Shown here in pieces: positions 35,461 through 44,666 of a stretch of DNA of 64,000 nt. Under the pieces are notes generated by a model. The model was not told the origin of the DNA and ran no database searches. It saw nothing but the letters and a program-made list of their open reading frames with translations. Position 1 is the stretch's first letter, and the number at the start of each line of letters is the position of its first letter. Both the position numbers and the translations under genes were made by a program. This DNA is from Chlamydiia bacterium (lineage in GTDB: Bacteria; Chlamydiota; Chlamydiia; Chlamydiales; GCA-2402025), in the NCBI GenBank assembly GCA_030427725.1, contig JAUICV010000002.1, forward strand, positions 324,436-388,435. Direction: 5' to 3'.

Positions 35461-36252
35461 ATGAGAAATAAAATACTTTCCAAGCTCCTTTTAATGGTAC
35501 TTCCTGTGCTAGCGGTTGCTTCAAAGCCTGCTGAAGACAAAGCATTACTCCCTTTCCGAATAAATGTTGCACCACAGGTAGCAAGGCTAAAATTTCACAT
35601 CAATGATTTCGCAAACTTTCGGGGAGTAACTAGCGGAGCTTCTGCTCTTTTTGATTACAGAAAAGCTTTCGATTTTTATGGTGGTGTCGCAGCTGAATGG
35701 ATGATGGGGTCAATTGATGCAAGAAATTCAATGAGTAGATCAATTCACGATTTCGATTCCCAAATTCGAATTGGATATACATTATCAATATGGAGATTTC
35801 CAACCTTAACTTTAACGCCCTACTCAGGCATGGGTTTTGAATATATCTCTCAACATTTAAGATCAGATCCTGCTATAAGTTCTTTGCAGTATCGTTATTA
35901 TCACTATTATATTCCTGTTGGAATGATTATAAATTTTAATGTCTTAGAGTATTTTAATTTTGGGATAGCAGGTCAGTGGAGACCTGACATAAATGCTAGA
36001 TTGAAGACATCGCTTTTAAACGGGCTTCAGTTTAGACTCAAAAGACAAGCTGGGTATATTGTTGAGCTGCCATTTCAGTTTCTTATCAAGTGTAGAAACA
36101 ACATGAAAGGTGAGATCAGTTTTATTCCTTATCTAAAGCGTGAAGTAGATGGGGAATTAAATGCTCAGTTGCCATCGAGGGCATATCTAAACCTTCCAGA
36201 ACAAAGTTATAAATTCTGGGGCCTTCGTTTAGCATTAGGCCTTCGTTTTTAG
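35461..36252 (+). CDS. Outer-membrane beta-barrel protein (2)
   Basis: The 263-residue protein begins with a signal peptide (about 1-20, ending near VASK) and continues with barrel-like strands similar to the preceding protein: LTPYSGMGFEYI and YYIPVGMIINF match FTPYTGLGYI and IYVPVGAVITY there. It ends in LALGLRF with terminal Phe. The two genes are probably an old duplication. GAGGAGT before the ATG at 35461 is a good ribosome binding site. Its role with the GH81-like protein (uptake or surface display) is inference from order only. Confidence 0.75.
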   Translation: MRNKILSKLLLMVLPVLAVASKPAEDKALLPFRINVAPQVARLKFHINDFANFRGVTSGASALFDYRKAFDFYGGVAAEWMMGSIDARNSMSRSIHDFDSQIRIGYTLSIWRFPTLTLTPYSGMGFEYISQHLRSDPAISSLQYRYYHYYIPVGMIINFNVLEYFNFGIAGQWRPDINARLKTSLLNGLQFRLKRQAGYIVELPFQFLIKCRNNMKGEISFIPYLKREVDGELNAQLPSRAYLNLPEQSYKFWGLRLALGLRF

Positions 36253-36307
36253 CTTTTTCTAGTTGTTAAACTATATCTTTTGTATCTTCATTCCATTTTT
36301 ATACTGA

Positions 36308-37114
36308 ATGATAGTTATGGAACTTAAATCTTTTTGTCGAGATGTTAGACTCTCTATTTTAGATCAAATATTTAGATCAAAAAAGTCTCATATAGGTTCT
36401 TGCTTTTCTTGTGTTGAAATCTTAGCGGTTCTATATCAAAAAGTTTTAAATATAAGTGAAGATTCAGCACATTTACCTCTTAGAGATCGTTTTATTTTAA
36501 GTAAAGGGCATGCGGCGCTTGCTTATTACGCAACCCTTTTTCAGTTGGGTTATATTTCAAAACAAGAACTGGAGAGTTTTTCTGTTAAAGGCTCTTATTT
36601 TATCGAGCATCCGAACGCAAAAATTCGAGGGATAGAGTTTTCTTCAGGATCTTTAGGATTGGGGCTTTCTGTAGGAACTGGAATGGCTCTTGTATCAAAA
36701 AGAGAAGCGTTGTCTTGTAGGGTCTTTGTTTTAGTAAGCGACGGGGAGCTTCAAGAAGGCTCAACTTGGGAAGCGATGATGTTTGCTTCTCAACACAGAC
36801 TTAATAACCTAACGGTGATTGTGGATTATAATAAGCTTCAGGCTTTAGGGGAGGTTGATTCAATCTGCTCGTTTGGTTCACTCAAAGATAAACTTAAGGC
36901 GTTTGGGTTTTGCGTGTTAGAAGTTAATGGGCACAATACTTTTGAACTGGAAACGGCACTTAAAATATCATCAGATGAGCCAAAAGCTATCATAGCAAAT
37001 ACTCATAAAGGCTATGGAGTTTCTTTTATGAAAGACTCTTTAATGTGGCATTATAAAAACCCAAACGCAGAAGAATATCTACTAGCAAAAGAGGAGCTAG
37101 TTTACCAGGAATGA
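36308..37114 (+). CDS. tktN: Transketolase, N-terminal (TPP-binding) subunit
   Basis: The 268-residue protein covers the thiamine-diphosphate binding half: HIGSCFSCVEIL, LSKGHAALAYYATL, and the metal/TPP motif SDGELQEGSTWEAMMFA ending near IVDYNKLQ. Ser replaces Gly in the usual GDG, as in other split transketolases from sugar loci. With the next gene (ATGA overlap) it forms a complete transketolase that moves two-carbon ketol units. Such split pairs are common in polysaccharide loci, where their role is mostly unproven. ATG at 36308 or 36317 are both possible starts; no strong ribosome binding site is seen. Confidence 0.88.
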   Translation: MIVMELKSFCRDVRLSILDQIFRSKKSHIGSCFSCVEILAVLYQKVLNISEDSAHLPLRDRFILSKGHAALAYYATLFQLGYISKQELESFSVKGSYFIEHPNAKIRGIEFSSGSLGLGLSVGTGMALVSKREALSCRVFVLVSDGELQEGSTWEAMMFASQHRLNNLTVIVDYNKLQALGEVDSICSFGSLKDKLKAFGFCVLEVNGHNTFELETALKISSDEPKAIIANTHKGYGVSFMKDSLMWHYKNPNAEEYLLAKEELVYQE

Positions 37115-38025
37115 GAAAAGCTTTTGTGAATCAACTGATTGAAATGGCGAAAGATGATCCAAGCGTTTGGTTTCTTACTGCAGACCTCGGATATTCTTTT
37201 TTGGAACGTTTTGAACATAGCTTCCCTAAGCGGTTTGTAAATGTTGGTGTTGCTGAGCAAAATTTAATAGGGATAGCAACAGGTCTTGCCCTTTCAGGAA
37301 AAAAAGTTTTTGTTTATTCAATCATCAATTTTTTGGTTCTAAGAGCATTTGATCAGATTAGAAATGGTATTAATTATCATAATCTTGATGTTACCTTGGT
37401 GGGAGTTGGCGAAGGCTTTTCTTATGGATCAGCAGGATATTCTCATCATGGGGTTGAAGATCTAAATCTTATTGCAAGTCTTGAAAATTTCCAGATATAT
37501 ACGCCAGGTAGTGTCGAAGAAATCCCATATATTATGGAGAAAATCCAAGTAAATAAACGGCCAAAATATTTAAGACTAGGTAAGCATAAAAAAAGTCTTA
37601 ATTTAGAAGTGACTCAAGATCTTCAAATACTAAAAAATGGCAATGGAATTTTAATTATCGGATATGGAGGGTTAATTGATCAAAAATTCGTCAATGAATT
37701 CACAGCTTTTGATCGAGTGAAAATTCTAAGATTAAATACTGTTAAACCTTTACCTATAACGCTGATCAAAAAGGAAGCTAGTGGCTATAACGAGATAATA
37801 ATCCTTGAAGAACATGCTAAGTCTTTAATTAGCTTTGAAATAGAAGAAATTTTGAAAACCGACAATTTATCAGCAAAGGTTCATAAAATTTCTGTAAAAA
37901 AACCGATAGTTCATACAGCAGGAACAGTAGATGATTTGAGAGAGCTTTCAGGAATTTCAGATCAAATGGTTATAAAGACAGTTAAAGAAATTCAACAGAG
38001 GTTTAAGTTATCCATATGTCAATAA
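37111..38025 (+). CDS. tktC: Transketolase, C-terminal (pyrimidine-binding) subunit
   Basis: The 304-residue protein carries the pyrimidine-binding domain with FVNVGVAEQNLIGIATGLAL (the catalytic Glu is in VAEQN) and YGSAGYSHHGVEDL, then the C-terminal transketolase domain. Together with the N-terminal subunit it gives about 570 residues, near a normal transketolase. Its start overlaps the N-terminal gene as ATGA and its end overlaps the GT2 gene by 10 bp, so it is co-translated with the polysaccharide genes. The housekeeping transketolase is expected elsewhere. Confidence 0.88.
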   Translation: MRKAFVNQLIEMAKDDPSVWFLTADLGYSFLERFEHSFPKRFVNVGVAEQNLIGIATGLALSGKKVFVYSIINFLVLRAFDQIRNGINYHNLDVTLVGVGEGFSYGSAGYSHHGVEDLNLIASLENFQIYTPGSVEEIPYIMEKIQVNKRPKYLRLGKHKKSLNLEVTQDLQILKNGNGILIIGYGGLIDQKFVNEFTAFDRVKILRLNTVKPLPITLIKKEASGYNEIIILEEHAKSLISFEIEEILKTDNLSAKVHKISVKKPIVHTAGTVDDLRELSGISDQMVIKTVKEIQQRFKLSICQ

Positions 38026-39011
38026 GCTTTTGTATCCCAACATATAATAGAGTTCATTTACTTAAGCAAACCCTAGACAGTGTTATCTCTCAGATAGATG
38101 GGGAGTTAGAACAAATTGTAATATCTGATAATTGTTCAAGCGACTCAACAAAATCCTTAGTAGAGAGCTATCAAAAAAAATATCCTTTTATCACCTATCA
38201 TAGGTGGGGCGCAGTTGTTGAGGCTGGTCAAAACCTTTTAAAAAGTGTTGAGTTGGCAGAAAAGGACTTTTGTTGGCTCCTAACAGATGACGATATTATC
38301 GAATCAGGAGGTGTTAAAAAAGTTAAAAAGGCTTTAACAACTTTTCCAGATCTTTCTGGACTAAGTGTAGGCATTAAAGGATACGATCTTTATCTACAAA
38401 ATGAAAAAATCATTCGGTTTCAACATTCTATTCAAAAATTCCATATCTTTAGCGATAAAACAGAATGTTTAAAAAACTTAGGAGCTTGGCTCGGTTTTTG
38501 GTCGGCACAAATTGTAAGAAAAAGTTATTGGGAGGAAGTAAAAAAGGATTCAAATCATCTAAAATACCTGGGATATCATCACCTTTATCTTCTTTCTCAT
38601 GTAATTTGTGTGCATTCAAGGTGGGCTTTTTTACCAGATCCCATTATTGGATATAGAGCTGGAAACGAAACCTTCTCAGTTGAGCATGGACTTCTTAAAA
38701 GATTTGAAATTGATGCAACAACATACTATGAAATCTACTCGCAGATTTTTGGAAAAAGATCAAAAATAACTAAGAAGGTTTGCGAAGATGTCATTAAGTA
38801 TTATCTTTTTTGGCAGCTTGTAAGCGTAAAATGTCAAAAAACAAAAAGCTCAACTCTTTTTAGAATTCTCAGATGTGTTTTTCCAAATTTTTACAGGCAA
38901 AGATTTTTTTGGACTCATTTTCTGACACTGATACTCCTTCCCAAAGCATTAGTCCTCTTAATAAGAAAGGTTTATCGTCTATTTTTTAAAGAAAAACTTG
39001 GCTTAAAATAA
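38016..39011 (+). CDS. GT2-family glycosyltransferase (cytoplasmic)
   Basis: The 331-residue enzyme has FCIPTYNR (5-12), ISDNCSSDST and the metal motif TDDDI, all typical of GT2. There is no signal peptide, but a hydrophobic amphipathic region near the C-terminus (LTLILLPKALVLLIRK) may attach it to the inner membrane. It resembles O-antigen side-branch transferases such as the abequosyltransferase class. It lies between tktC (10 bp overlap) and the flippase (1 bp overlap). Donor is probably the CDP-deoxyhexose made by the upstream genes; that is inference. Confidence 0.82.
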   Translation: MSISFCIPTYNRVHLLKQTLDSVISQIDGELEQIVISDNCSSDSTKSLVESYQKKYPFITYHRWGAVVEAGQNLLKSVELAEKDFCWLLTDDDIIESGGVKKVKKALTTFPDLSGLSVGIKGYDLYLQNEKIIRFQHSIQKFHIFSDKTECLKNLGAWLGFWSAQIVRKSYWEEVKKDSNHLKYLGYHHLYLLSHVICVHSRWAFLPDPIIGYRAGNETFSVEHGLLKRFEIDATTYYEIYSQIFGKRSKITKKVCEDVIKYYLFWQLVSVKCQKTKSSTLFRILRCVFPNFYRQRFFWTHFLTLILLPKALVLLIRKVYRLFFKEKLGLK

Positions 39012-40273
39012 TGCTAAACTCTAGGAGTAAAAGATTTTTCCTGGGAGTTTTTGCTAGTGGAATCTCTAGAGTCTTGATTACCATTATGCAGCTGCTAATT
39101 ACAGCAGCTGTAACTAGACATCTTTTTGGGAAAGACCTAGGACACTGGATGCTTATTTCTCAAAGTATAACACTTCTTACTGTTTTAGATTTGGGGCTTG
39201 GTGGAGGAGGCTTACGGAATCAGCTAGTTTGTTTTAAGAATGACATGGAGCAAAATAGATTTTTTACGGCAAGTTTTTGTTTGGCTCTTTGGACCCTTCT
39301 TCCCGTAGTAACTATCCTAACTCTTCTTGGGTTATATCGAGGGGAATATACGATTTATTTTCCATTAGCTATGTTAGTTTTAAGACTTCCCTTTTCGTAT
39401 TATATTAGTGGTTTTTTTGCGTTTGAACAAATTCATTACAAAGCCTTATTTGAGCTATTGGAAATAGCAATCTTTACTATATCCGTTATCACGTTGTTTT
39501 TTTTAAAAACATCTGTAGTGGCTTTATACTTAATCTCATATGGTTTTTTTTTAGCAGCAGCGGCAGTTTCTTTTTTTTCATTTTATAAGATAAGAAATTG
39601 GAAGTTTTTAGCTATTAGCCCAAAGAAATCATATCAAATTGTTAGGCCTTACTTGAAAGTGACTCTTCAATTTTGGTTGATGAATCTATTTTCTATGGGG
39701 CTTTTAGCTTTGTCTCCATTTATCGTTGGCTTTGTTTTAGGGTTAGATAAAGCCGGTCAGTTCTGTTTATTCTATAGGCTATTTTCAATCCTGATTGGGA
39801 TTCATTTTTTAGTATTAAATTCTCTTTGGTCCAGCTATTCAAATGCGCATGTAGATCAAGATTTTAACTGGATTACGAGATCCTTTAAAAAAAGCGTTGT
39901 ATTTACAGTTTTAGTCTTTTCTGTTTCAGGAGTTCTTTTAACGTTCTTTCACAAGAATCTATTTAGTTTTTGGACAGCTCAAACAATCTCAAATGTTCCT
40001 TTAGCTATTTCTATTTCTGTAGCTTTATTGATCTATGGGCTTATCAATACATTTGCCGCGTTATTGAACGCCTTGAATATTGTGAAACATCAACTAATAT
40101 GGACGATTGTTGGAGCTATTTTAAATGTAATTCTAGGAACGATCTTTGGGACGTTTTGGGGAGAATCGGGAGTAATAATCGGCTTCTTTATAGCTATGAT
40201 TCCTCTATTTTTTTCTAATATTTGGGGGCTTAGAGGTTATATCACTTGTAATACAGTGAAGAATTTGTGCTGA
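39011..40273 (+). CDS. wzx: Wzx-like polysaccharide flippase
   Basis: The 420-residue protein is hydrophobic with 12 or so membrane helices and the polysaccharide-biosynthesis (MOP/PST) pattern: an N-terminal KRFFLGVFASGISRVLI, a conserved acidic-free helix 1, and an LDLGLGGGGLRNQL segment near residue 55 characteristic of Wzx. It would flip lipid-linked oligosaccharide across the inner membrane. The start (ATG at 39011) overlaps the previous stop as TAATG. Together with the Wzy/WaaL-like gene it suggests a Wzx/Wzy-dependent O-antigen route. Confidence 0.85.
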   Translation: MLNSRSKRFFLGVFASGISRVLITIMQLLITAAVTRHLFGKDLGHWMLISQSITLLTVLDLGLGGGGLRNQLVCFKNDMEQNRFFTASFCLALWTLLPVVTILTLLGLYRGEYTIYFPLAMLVLRLPFSYYISGFFAFEQIHYKALFELLEIAIFTISVITLFFLKTSVVALYLISYGFFLAAAAVSFFSFYKIRNWKFLAISPKKSYQIVRPYLKVTLQFWLMNLFSMGLLALSPFIVGFVLGLDKAGQFCLFYRLFSILIGIHFLVLNSLWSSYSNAHVDQDFNWITRSFKKSVVFTVLVFSVSGVLLTFFHKNLFSFWTAQTISNVPLAISISVALLIYGLINTFAALLNALNIVKHQLIWTIVGAILNVILGTIFGTFWGESGVIIGFFIAMIPLFFSNIWGLRGYITCNTVKNLC

Positions 40274-40361
40274 AATTAATGTTTTTTTAATTAGATTCAT
40301 GCGACTTTTAAGGGAAATATTCGTGATTCAAGTCCGTTAAAAAAAATTATGGAGGGGGTCT

Positions 40362-41396
40362 TTGACTAAAAATATTCTATACGGTGTCGTATTTTTTTTG
40401 ACTAAATTTAGCCTTTTATCGAGTTGTCTCAATACTGTCATTCCGCTAGGTGGTGATAGATTTGGAGATAAATTTATGGTGCTTCTTAGCTGTATTTCTT
40501 TAGAAGCACAGTATAACATCAAAATAAAAGCTTTTCGGAACTATTTTGATGAAATAATTGTTAACAATTTAAATTTAGAAGAAATAGATGTGTCAAGAAA
40601 GTATTTGCCATTAAAGAATTTCAAAAAATGGAAATTGGATGGATTTAAAGGGATTCGTGGATATGGAAAATCTTTGCAAGCTTTAAAAATAAACCTAGAA
40701 ATGAATAAAAATTGTCGATGTAGGAAAGAGAATACTTCTATTCTGAAGTTCGGTCTAGCGATTCCAAAAGTTTTCTCACCCGGAGAAAGGCAAAACAGTT
40801 CTTCTTGTACTTTTCTAAATGGGCCAATTTTAGGGGATGATTTAAAAAAAAAATTTAGTTTTTTATATAACCTAGTTTCTGCAGATGAGAACCTAAGTTC
40901 AGTGATTTCTATTGGTGTTCACTATAGAGAAGGTGGAACTTATGATGATGATGATACTAGGAGAAGGGCTACTTCAAAATTTAAACCGATCACATATTAC
41001 CAAGAAAACATATTACAAATTTTGAATTTAATTAGAATAGATCTTCCTGTAACAATTCAATTTTTCTCAGATTCGATAAAAACTGATTTTATGGATGAAA
41101 TAATGGAAGAAGTGTTGCTACGTGACAAGCATGATATTAGCTATTCATACTGTAGTGATTTGGAAAGGCCTCTAGAAGATCTCTCAAAAATGTCTAAGTT
41201 GGATTTTTTGGTTAGGGCGGGCTCTTATTTTGCATGTGCGGCTGAAGTTATTGGTGAATATTCTGCAGTATCAGCATGGGATGAAAACTACAAATATTTT
41301 TACTACAACCCAGATCGAATAAATAAAGTTTTCTCTCGGGTACAAAAGGCTATACAATGTGAATCCAATTTAACGATCCCTAGTGAAATAGAGTGA
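40362..41396 (+). CDS. Putative glycosyltransferase (fucosyltransferase-like) with export signal
   Basis: The 344-residue protein is weakly recognisable. It starts with a hydrophobic signal (about 5-22, YGVVFFLTKFSLLSSC). GGDRFGDKFMVLLSC near residue 30 resembles the glycine-rich GDxxGN opening of GT11/O-fucosyltransferase folds, and ISIGVHYREGGTY near 186 matches the HxR-type GDP-binding motif, with FFSDS after. This suggests a GT-B enzyme using a GDP-sugar, at low confidence. The start is TTG at 40362 after a very strong GGAGGGGG (40351-40358). It is the only gene of the plus-strand locus with an export signal and is separated from neighbours by about 90 bp on each side. Confidence 0.55.
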   Translation: MTKNILYGVVFFLTKFSLLSSCLNTVIPLGGDRFGDKFMVLLSCISLEAQYNIKIKAFRNYFDEIIVNNLNLEEIDVSRKYLPLKNFKKWKLDGFKGIRGYGKSLQALKINLEMNKNCRCRKENTSILKFGLAIPKVFSPGERQNSSSCTFLNGPILGDDLKKKFSFLYNLVSADENLSSVISIGVHYREGGTYDDDDTRRRATSKFKPITYYQENILQILNLIRIDLPVTIQFFSDSIKTDFMDEIMEEVLLRDKHDISYSYCSDLERPLEDLSKMSKLDFLVRAGSYFACAAEVIGEYSAVSAWDENYKYFYYNPDRINKVFSRVQKAIQCESNLTIPSEIE

Positions 41397-41488
41397 AAGT
41401 GTTTCCAAAATGAAAACTAAGCTTGTTAGACCATGAGATTTCTTAGCCTAAAAAATCGTGAATCACATTCGGTTTATGTTTTATCATC

Positions 41489-42469
41489 ATGATCAGAAAT
41501 AAAGTGCTGGTTATTAAGCTAGGAGCTTTGGGGGATGTAGCCCTTACAATGCTAACAGCCAAAAATATACTGACAAAAAGAGGATGTCATATCACATGGC
41601 TTACAGGATCCTTGTCTTCAAAGCTTGTTAGTTTATCCTCAGATGTCGATGAAGTAATCGGTATTAATTATAAAAAACTCTTAGAAGGAAATTTTCTTCA
41701 AAAAACGTTAGAGCTTCTCCGAACTTGGAAGCTACTATGGAATAAATCTTTTGATTCAATTTATCTGTTACATAAAGACCCTAGATACAAACTTTTAACT
41801 ATTTTTAGTAAGAAAAAGTCATTACATTCTTTTTCTAGAAGAGATCTTTTCCCGTTAGGAGATTGTTTTCATGCAGAGCAGTACGCGAACGTCTGTAAAG
41901 CAACTTTTCAGTATGAAAATTGTTTGCCTGTTTTGAAGTCGTTTCATAGAGAAAAGAAAAATAATATTATCTTGCTCAGTCCTGGTGGAAAGATAACCTC
42001 TGATGGGAAATCAAATAGAATCTGGCCCATAAACAACTATGTTTTATTAGCAGAAAAATTCTTAGCTCTAGGCTTTGAGGTCTGTCTTATTGGTGATGAT
42101 ACTCAAAAATATCTAGAAGAAAGTTTTGATCACTTAAATATTCAATCAATGTTAGGCCGAACAAATATAAAGGAGTTATTAAGCCTTTTAGGAAAAGCTA
42201 AATGTCTTATAACGCATGATAGCGGAGTCTTTCACATAGCTAGACTTGTTGACTGTCCTAGAGTTTGCATATTTGGACCGACTAATCCACTAAATTTTTC
42301 AAGTAAGCGGTTTTCAAAAGAGCTTGCTATTAGCGCTGTAAAAGAGTTCGGTTGTCGTCCTTGCTATCGAGGAAAAAAATATGCAACCTGCTCGCATAAA
42401 GAATGCTTAGAATCTATTCCTTCTGATATGGTTTTTCAAAAGGTTCAAAAGTTTTTAGACGGTATATAG
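41489..42469 (+). CDS. GT9 heptosyltransferase-like enzyme (2)
   Basis: The 326-residue protein is the second GT9 member: VLVIKLGALGDVALTMLTA (6-24), ILLSPGGK in the middle, ITHDSGVFHIARLVDCPRV (the D-S-G-x-x-H-I-A motif) and GPTNP, then a Cys-rich GCRPCYRGKK...CSHKEC near the end as in WaaF-type enzymes. It is closer to classic heptosyltransferase II than the copy at 28 kb. No signal peptide. It lies 14 bp before the GT4 gene. Together the two would build a heptose-containing inner core. Confidence 0.87.
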   Translation: MIRNKVLVIKLGALGDVALTMLTAKNILTKRGCHITWLTGSLSSKLVSLSSDVDEVIGINYKKLLEGNFLQKTLELLRTWKLLWNKSFDSIYLLHKDPRYKLLTIFSKKKSLHSFSRRDLFPLGDCFHAEQYANVCKATFQYENCLPVLKSFHREKKNNIILLSPGGKITSDGKSNRIWPINNYVLLAEKFLALGFEVCLIGDDTQKYLEESFDHLNIQSMLGRTNIKELLSLLGKAKCLITHDSGVFHIARLVDCPRVCIFGPTNPLNFSSKRFSKELAISAVKEFGCRPCYRGKKYATCSHKECLESIPSDMVFQKVQKFLDGI

Positions 42470-42483
42470 TAGAACTTCTTTAT

Positions 42484-43611
42484 ATGAAAACAGCCCTTAT
42501 ACATGATTGGATCTATTCAATTTCCGGAGCAGAAAAGGTTTTAGAAAGTATTTATGAGCTATACCCTTCTGATATTTACACCTTAATAAAAAATCAAAAT
42601 CTATCTAATAGTACAACCTTACCGCTTCAAGAAATAAAGACATCTTTTATCCAAAAACTTCCTTTCTCCAAAAATCATTACCCCTATTTTTTGCCACTTT
42701 ATCCAAAAGCTATTTCTTCATTTGATCTTTCTAAGTATGATTTGTTGATTTCATCTTCCTCCTGCGCTGCAAAAGGAATAAAAAAAAGAACCGATCAGCT
42801 TCATATTTGTTATTGTCATACTCCAATGAGATTTTTGTGGGATCTCTATGAAGACTACCTAAGGGTGTATCGCTTAGACAAAGGGATCAAGAATTTTTTG
42901 GTTAAAAGGCTGTTTTCAAATTTAAGAAAATGGGATGTAAAAACTTCAAGATCTGTTGATTATTTTATAGCTAACTCTCACCACACAGCTTCTAGGATAA
43001 AAAGAGCTTATCAAAGAGACTCTGTTGTTATTTATCCCCCTGTAGATGTTGATTTTTTTATAAAGGGAAATGCAATCAAAGAAGATTATTTTGTTACAGC
43101 AGCAAGATTTGTTCCGTATAAGAAAATTGACCTCATCATAAAGACATTTAATCAAATGCCGGATAAAAAACTTATTGTATTAGGACAAGGACCTCTAGAT
43201 AAAAAATTACGATCGCTTGTTAAGTCAGATAATATCAAAATTTTGGGTTACGTTGGCGATGAAGCTCTTAAGACAATTGTTTCAAAAGCCAGAGCTTTTA
43301 TCTATATGGCACATGAAGATTTTGGGATTTTACCCGTTGAAGCGCAAGCTTGTGGAACTCCTATTATAGCTTATGGGAAAGGAGGGCTTTTGGAGACAAC
43401 TCTTGAGGGTGTCACCTCTATTTTGTTTAAGCAACAAGCAGAAAAAGATCTTTTAGAAGCTGTAAAGGAATTTGAAGATCTAGAATCACAGTTTGATCCG
43501 AGTGTGATTAAAGAATTTTCAAAACAATTTTCTAAGGCTCGATTTAATGAAGAGTTTGGTAAACTCATCGAGAAATGCAAAAAAGAAGGAACTGGTAGTA
43601 TATGTACATAA
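42484..43611 (+). CDS. GT4-family glycosyltransferase (WbaZ-like)
   Basis: The 375-residue GT-B enzyme starts with ALIHDWIYSISGAEKVLESI (3-22, read in parts), a form typical of WbaZ-type mannosyltransferases, with CYCHTPMRFLWDLYEDY and ANSHHTASRIK in the N-domain and the GT4 E(x7)E box EDFGILPVEAQACGTPIIAYG in the C-domain. The donor may be GDP-mannose, since manC overlaps its end by 10 bp. No signal peptide. It fits cytoplasmic O-unit assembly. Confidence 0.85.
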   Translation: MKTALIHDWIYSISGAEKVLESIYELYPSDIYTLIKNQNLSNSTTLPLQEIKTSFIQKLPFSKNHYPYFLPLYPKAISSFDLSKYDLLISSSSCAAKGIKKRTDQLHICYCHTPMRFLWDLYEDYLRVYRLDKGIKNFLVKRLFSNLRKWDVKTSRSVDYFIANSHHTASRIKRAYQRDSVVIYPPVDVDFFIKGNAIKEDYFVTAARFVPYKKIDLIIKTFNQMPDKKLIVLGQGPLDKKLRSLVKSDNIKILGYVGDEALKTIVSKARAFIYMAHEDFGILPVEAQACGTPIIAYGKGGLLETTLEGVTSILFKQQAEKDLLEAVKEFEDLESQFDPSVIKEFSKQFSKARFNEEFGKLIEKCKKEGTGSICT

Positions 43612-44666
43612 TAGGGCTCTCTGGGGGAAGTGGGACAAGACTTTGGCCATACTCTCATAAAGAAAAACCAAAACAGTTTATTAAGCTTCCGAGTGGGAAA
43701 ACAGTTCTTACGAATTCTTTTGGAATCTATGAAGGCCTTTCAAGGTTAGAGAATTATTTTATAGTGACTTCGCAAAAGTATCAGCCTCAAGTTTGTGAAA
43801 GTATTAAGCAAATATCGCCTCTCCTAGAAAATCAAGTATTAGTTGAGCCTGATAGCAAGAGTACCCTTCCTGCTTTAGCTTATGCAATAAGACATCTACT
43901 TGTTACAAAGAAAGCAAAAAAATCTGACGTAATTTTGGTAGCTCCTACAGATCATATTTTTTCAAATGGTAAGTATTTAAGACAATGTATTCAAAAAGCT
44001 GAGCTTTTTGCAGAAGATGGAAAAATTGTAAGTTTTGGAGTTTCTCCACAAAAAGCAGATTCTGGATTTGGTTATATTCGTAGAGCTAACGAACTTGAAA
44101 AAGATTTTTTTACTGTTGATTCCTTTATTGAAAAGCCAGAATTACCACTAGCAGAAAAATTTGTTAAAAATGAGGATTGGTTATGGAACACTGGGCTCTA
44201 TCTTTTTAGCATTGAGACATTTTTAGATGAAGTGCAGAAAAATGCTCCGGAAATTGCTCACTTTATGAAAGTAGAAAGCCATCACGAAGATTATGTTTTT
44301 CGAGCGTTGTCACCTATTTCCATTGATACTGGTCTTATCGAAAAATGTGTCGGTATGGTTACCTGCAAACTTTCAGATACGGCATGGACGGACATCGGAA
44401 GTTGGGAAAGTCTCTATGAGATCTTTGATAAAGACTCTCGCGGAAATGTTAAGGAAGGTCCTGTTGAGATAAGAGATAGCTGCAATAACTTAATCATTGC
44501 TGAGGATAAACCAATTACAGTTCTTGGTTTAGACGATCTTATTGTAGTTGACGCTCCTGAAACGATTTTTATAGCAAAAAGGGAAAATGCTGGAGATCTT
44601 CAAAAGCTTATTGATGAGCTGAAAACAAGAAAAACTCACTCTGACGAGGCTGTTGAGAAGACCTGA
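43602..44666 (+). CDS. manC: Mannose-1-phosphate guanylyltransferase
   Basis: Makes GDP-mannose from mannose-1-phosphate and GTP. The 354 residues have GGSGTRLWPYS (8-18), EKPKQF (21-26), EPDSKSTLPALAYA and PTDHIF, and the WNTGLYLFS and TAWTDIGSWESLYE boxes. It lacks the phosphomannose isomerase domain of longer bifunctional enzymes, so mannose-1-phosphate must come from other genes. AAGGA is upstream. It ends the plus-strand polysaccharide locus and overlaps the convergent Wzy/WaaL-like gene by 31 bp. GDP-mannose is also the precursor of GDP-fucose, but gmd and fcl are not in the window. Confidence 0.93.
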   Translation: MYIIGLSGGSGTRLWPYSHKEKPKQFIKLPSGKTVLTNSFGIYEGLSRLENYFIVTSQKYQPQVCESIKQISPLLENQVLVEPDSKSTLPALAYAIRHLLVTKKAKKSDVILVAPTDHIFSNGKYLRQCIQKAELFAEDGKIVSFGVSPQKADSGFGYIRRANELEKDFFTVDSFIEKPELPLAEKFVKNEDWLWNTGLYLFSIETFLDEVQKNAPEIAHFMKVESHHEDYVFRALSPISIDTGLIEKCVGMVTCKLSDTAWTDIGSWESLYEIFDKDSRGNVKEGPVEIRDSCNNLIIAEDKPITVLGLDDLIVVDAPETIFIAKRENAGDLQKLIDELKTRKTHSDEAVEKT

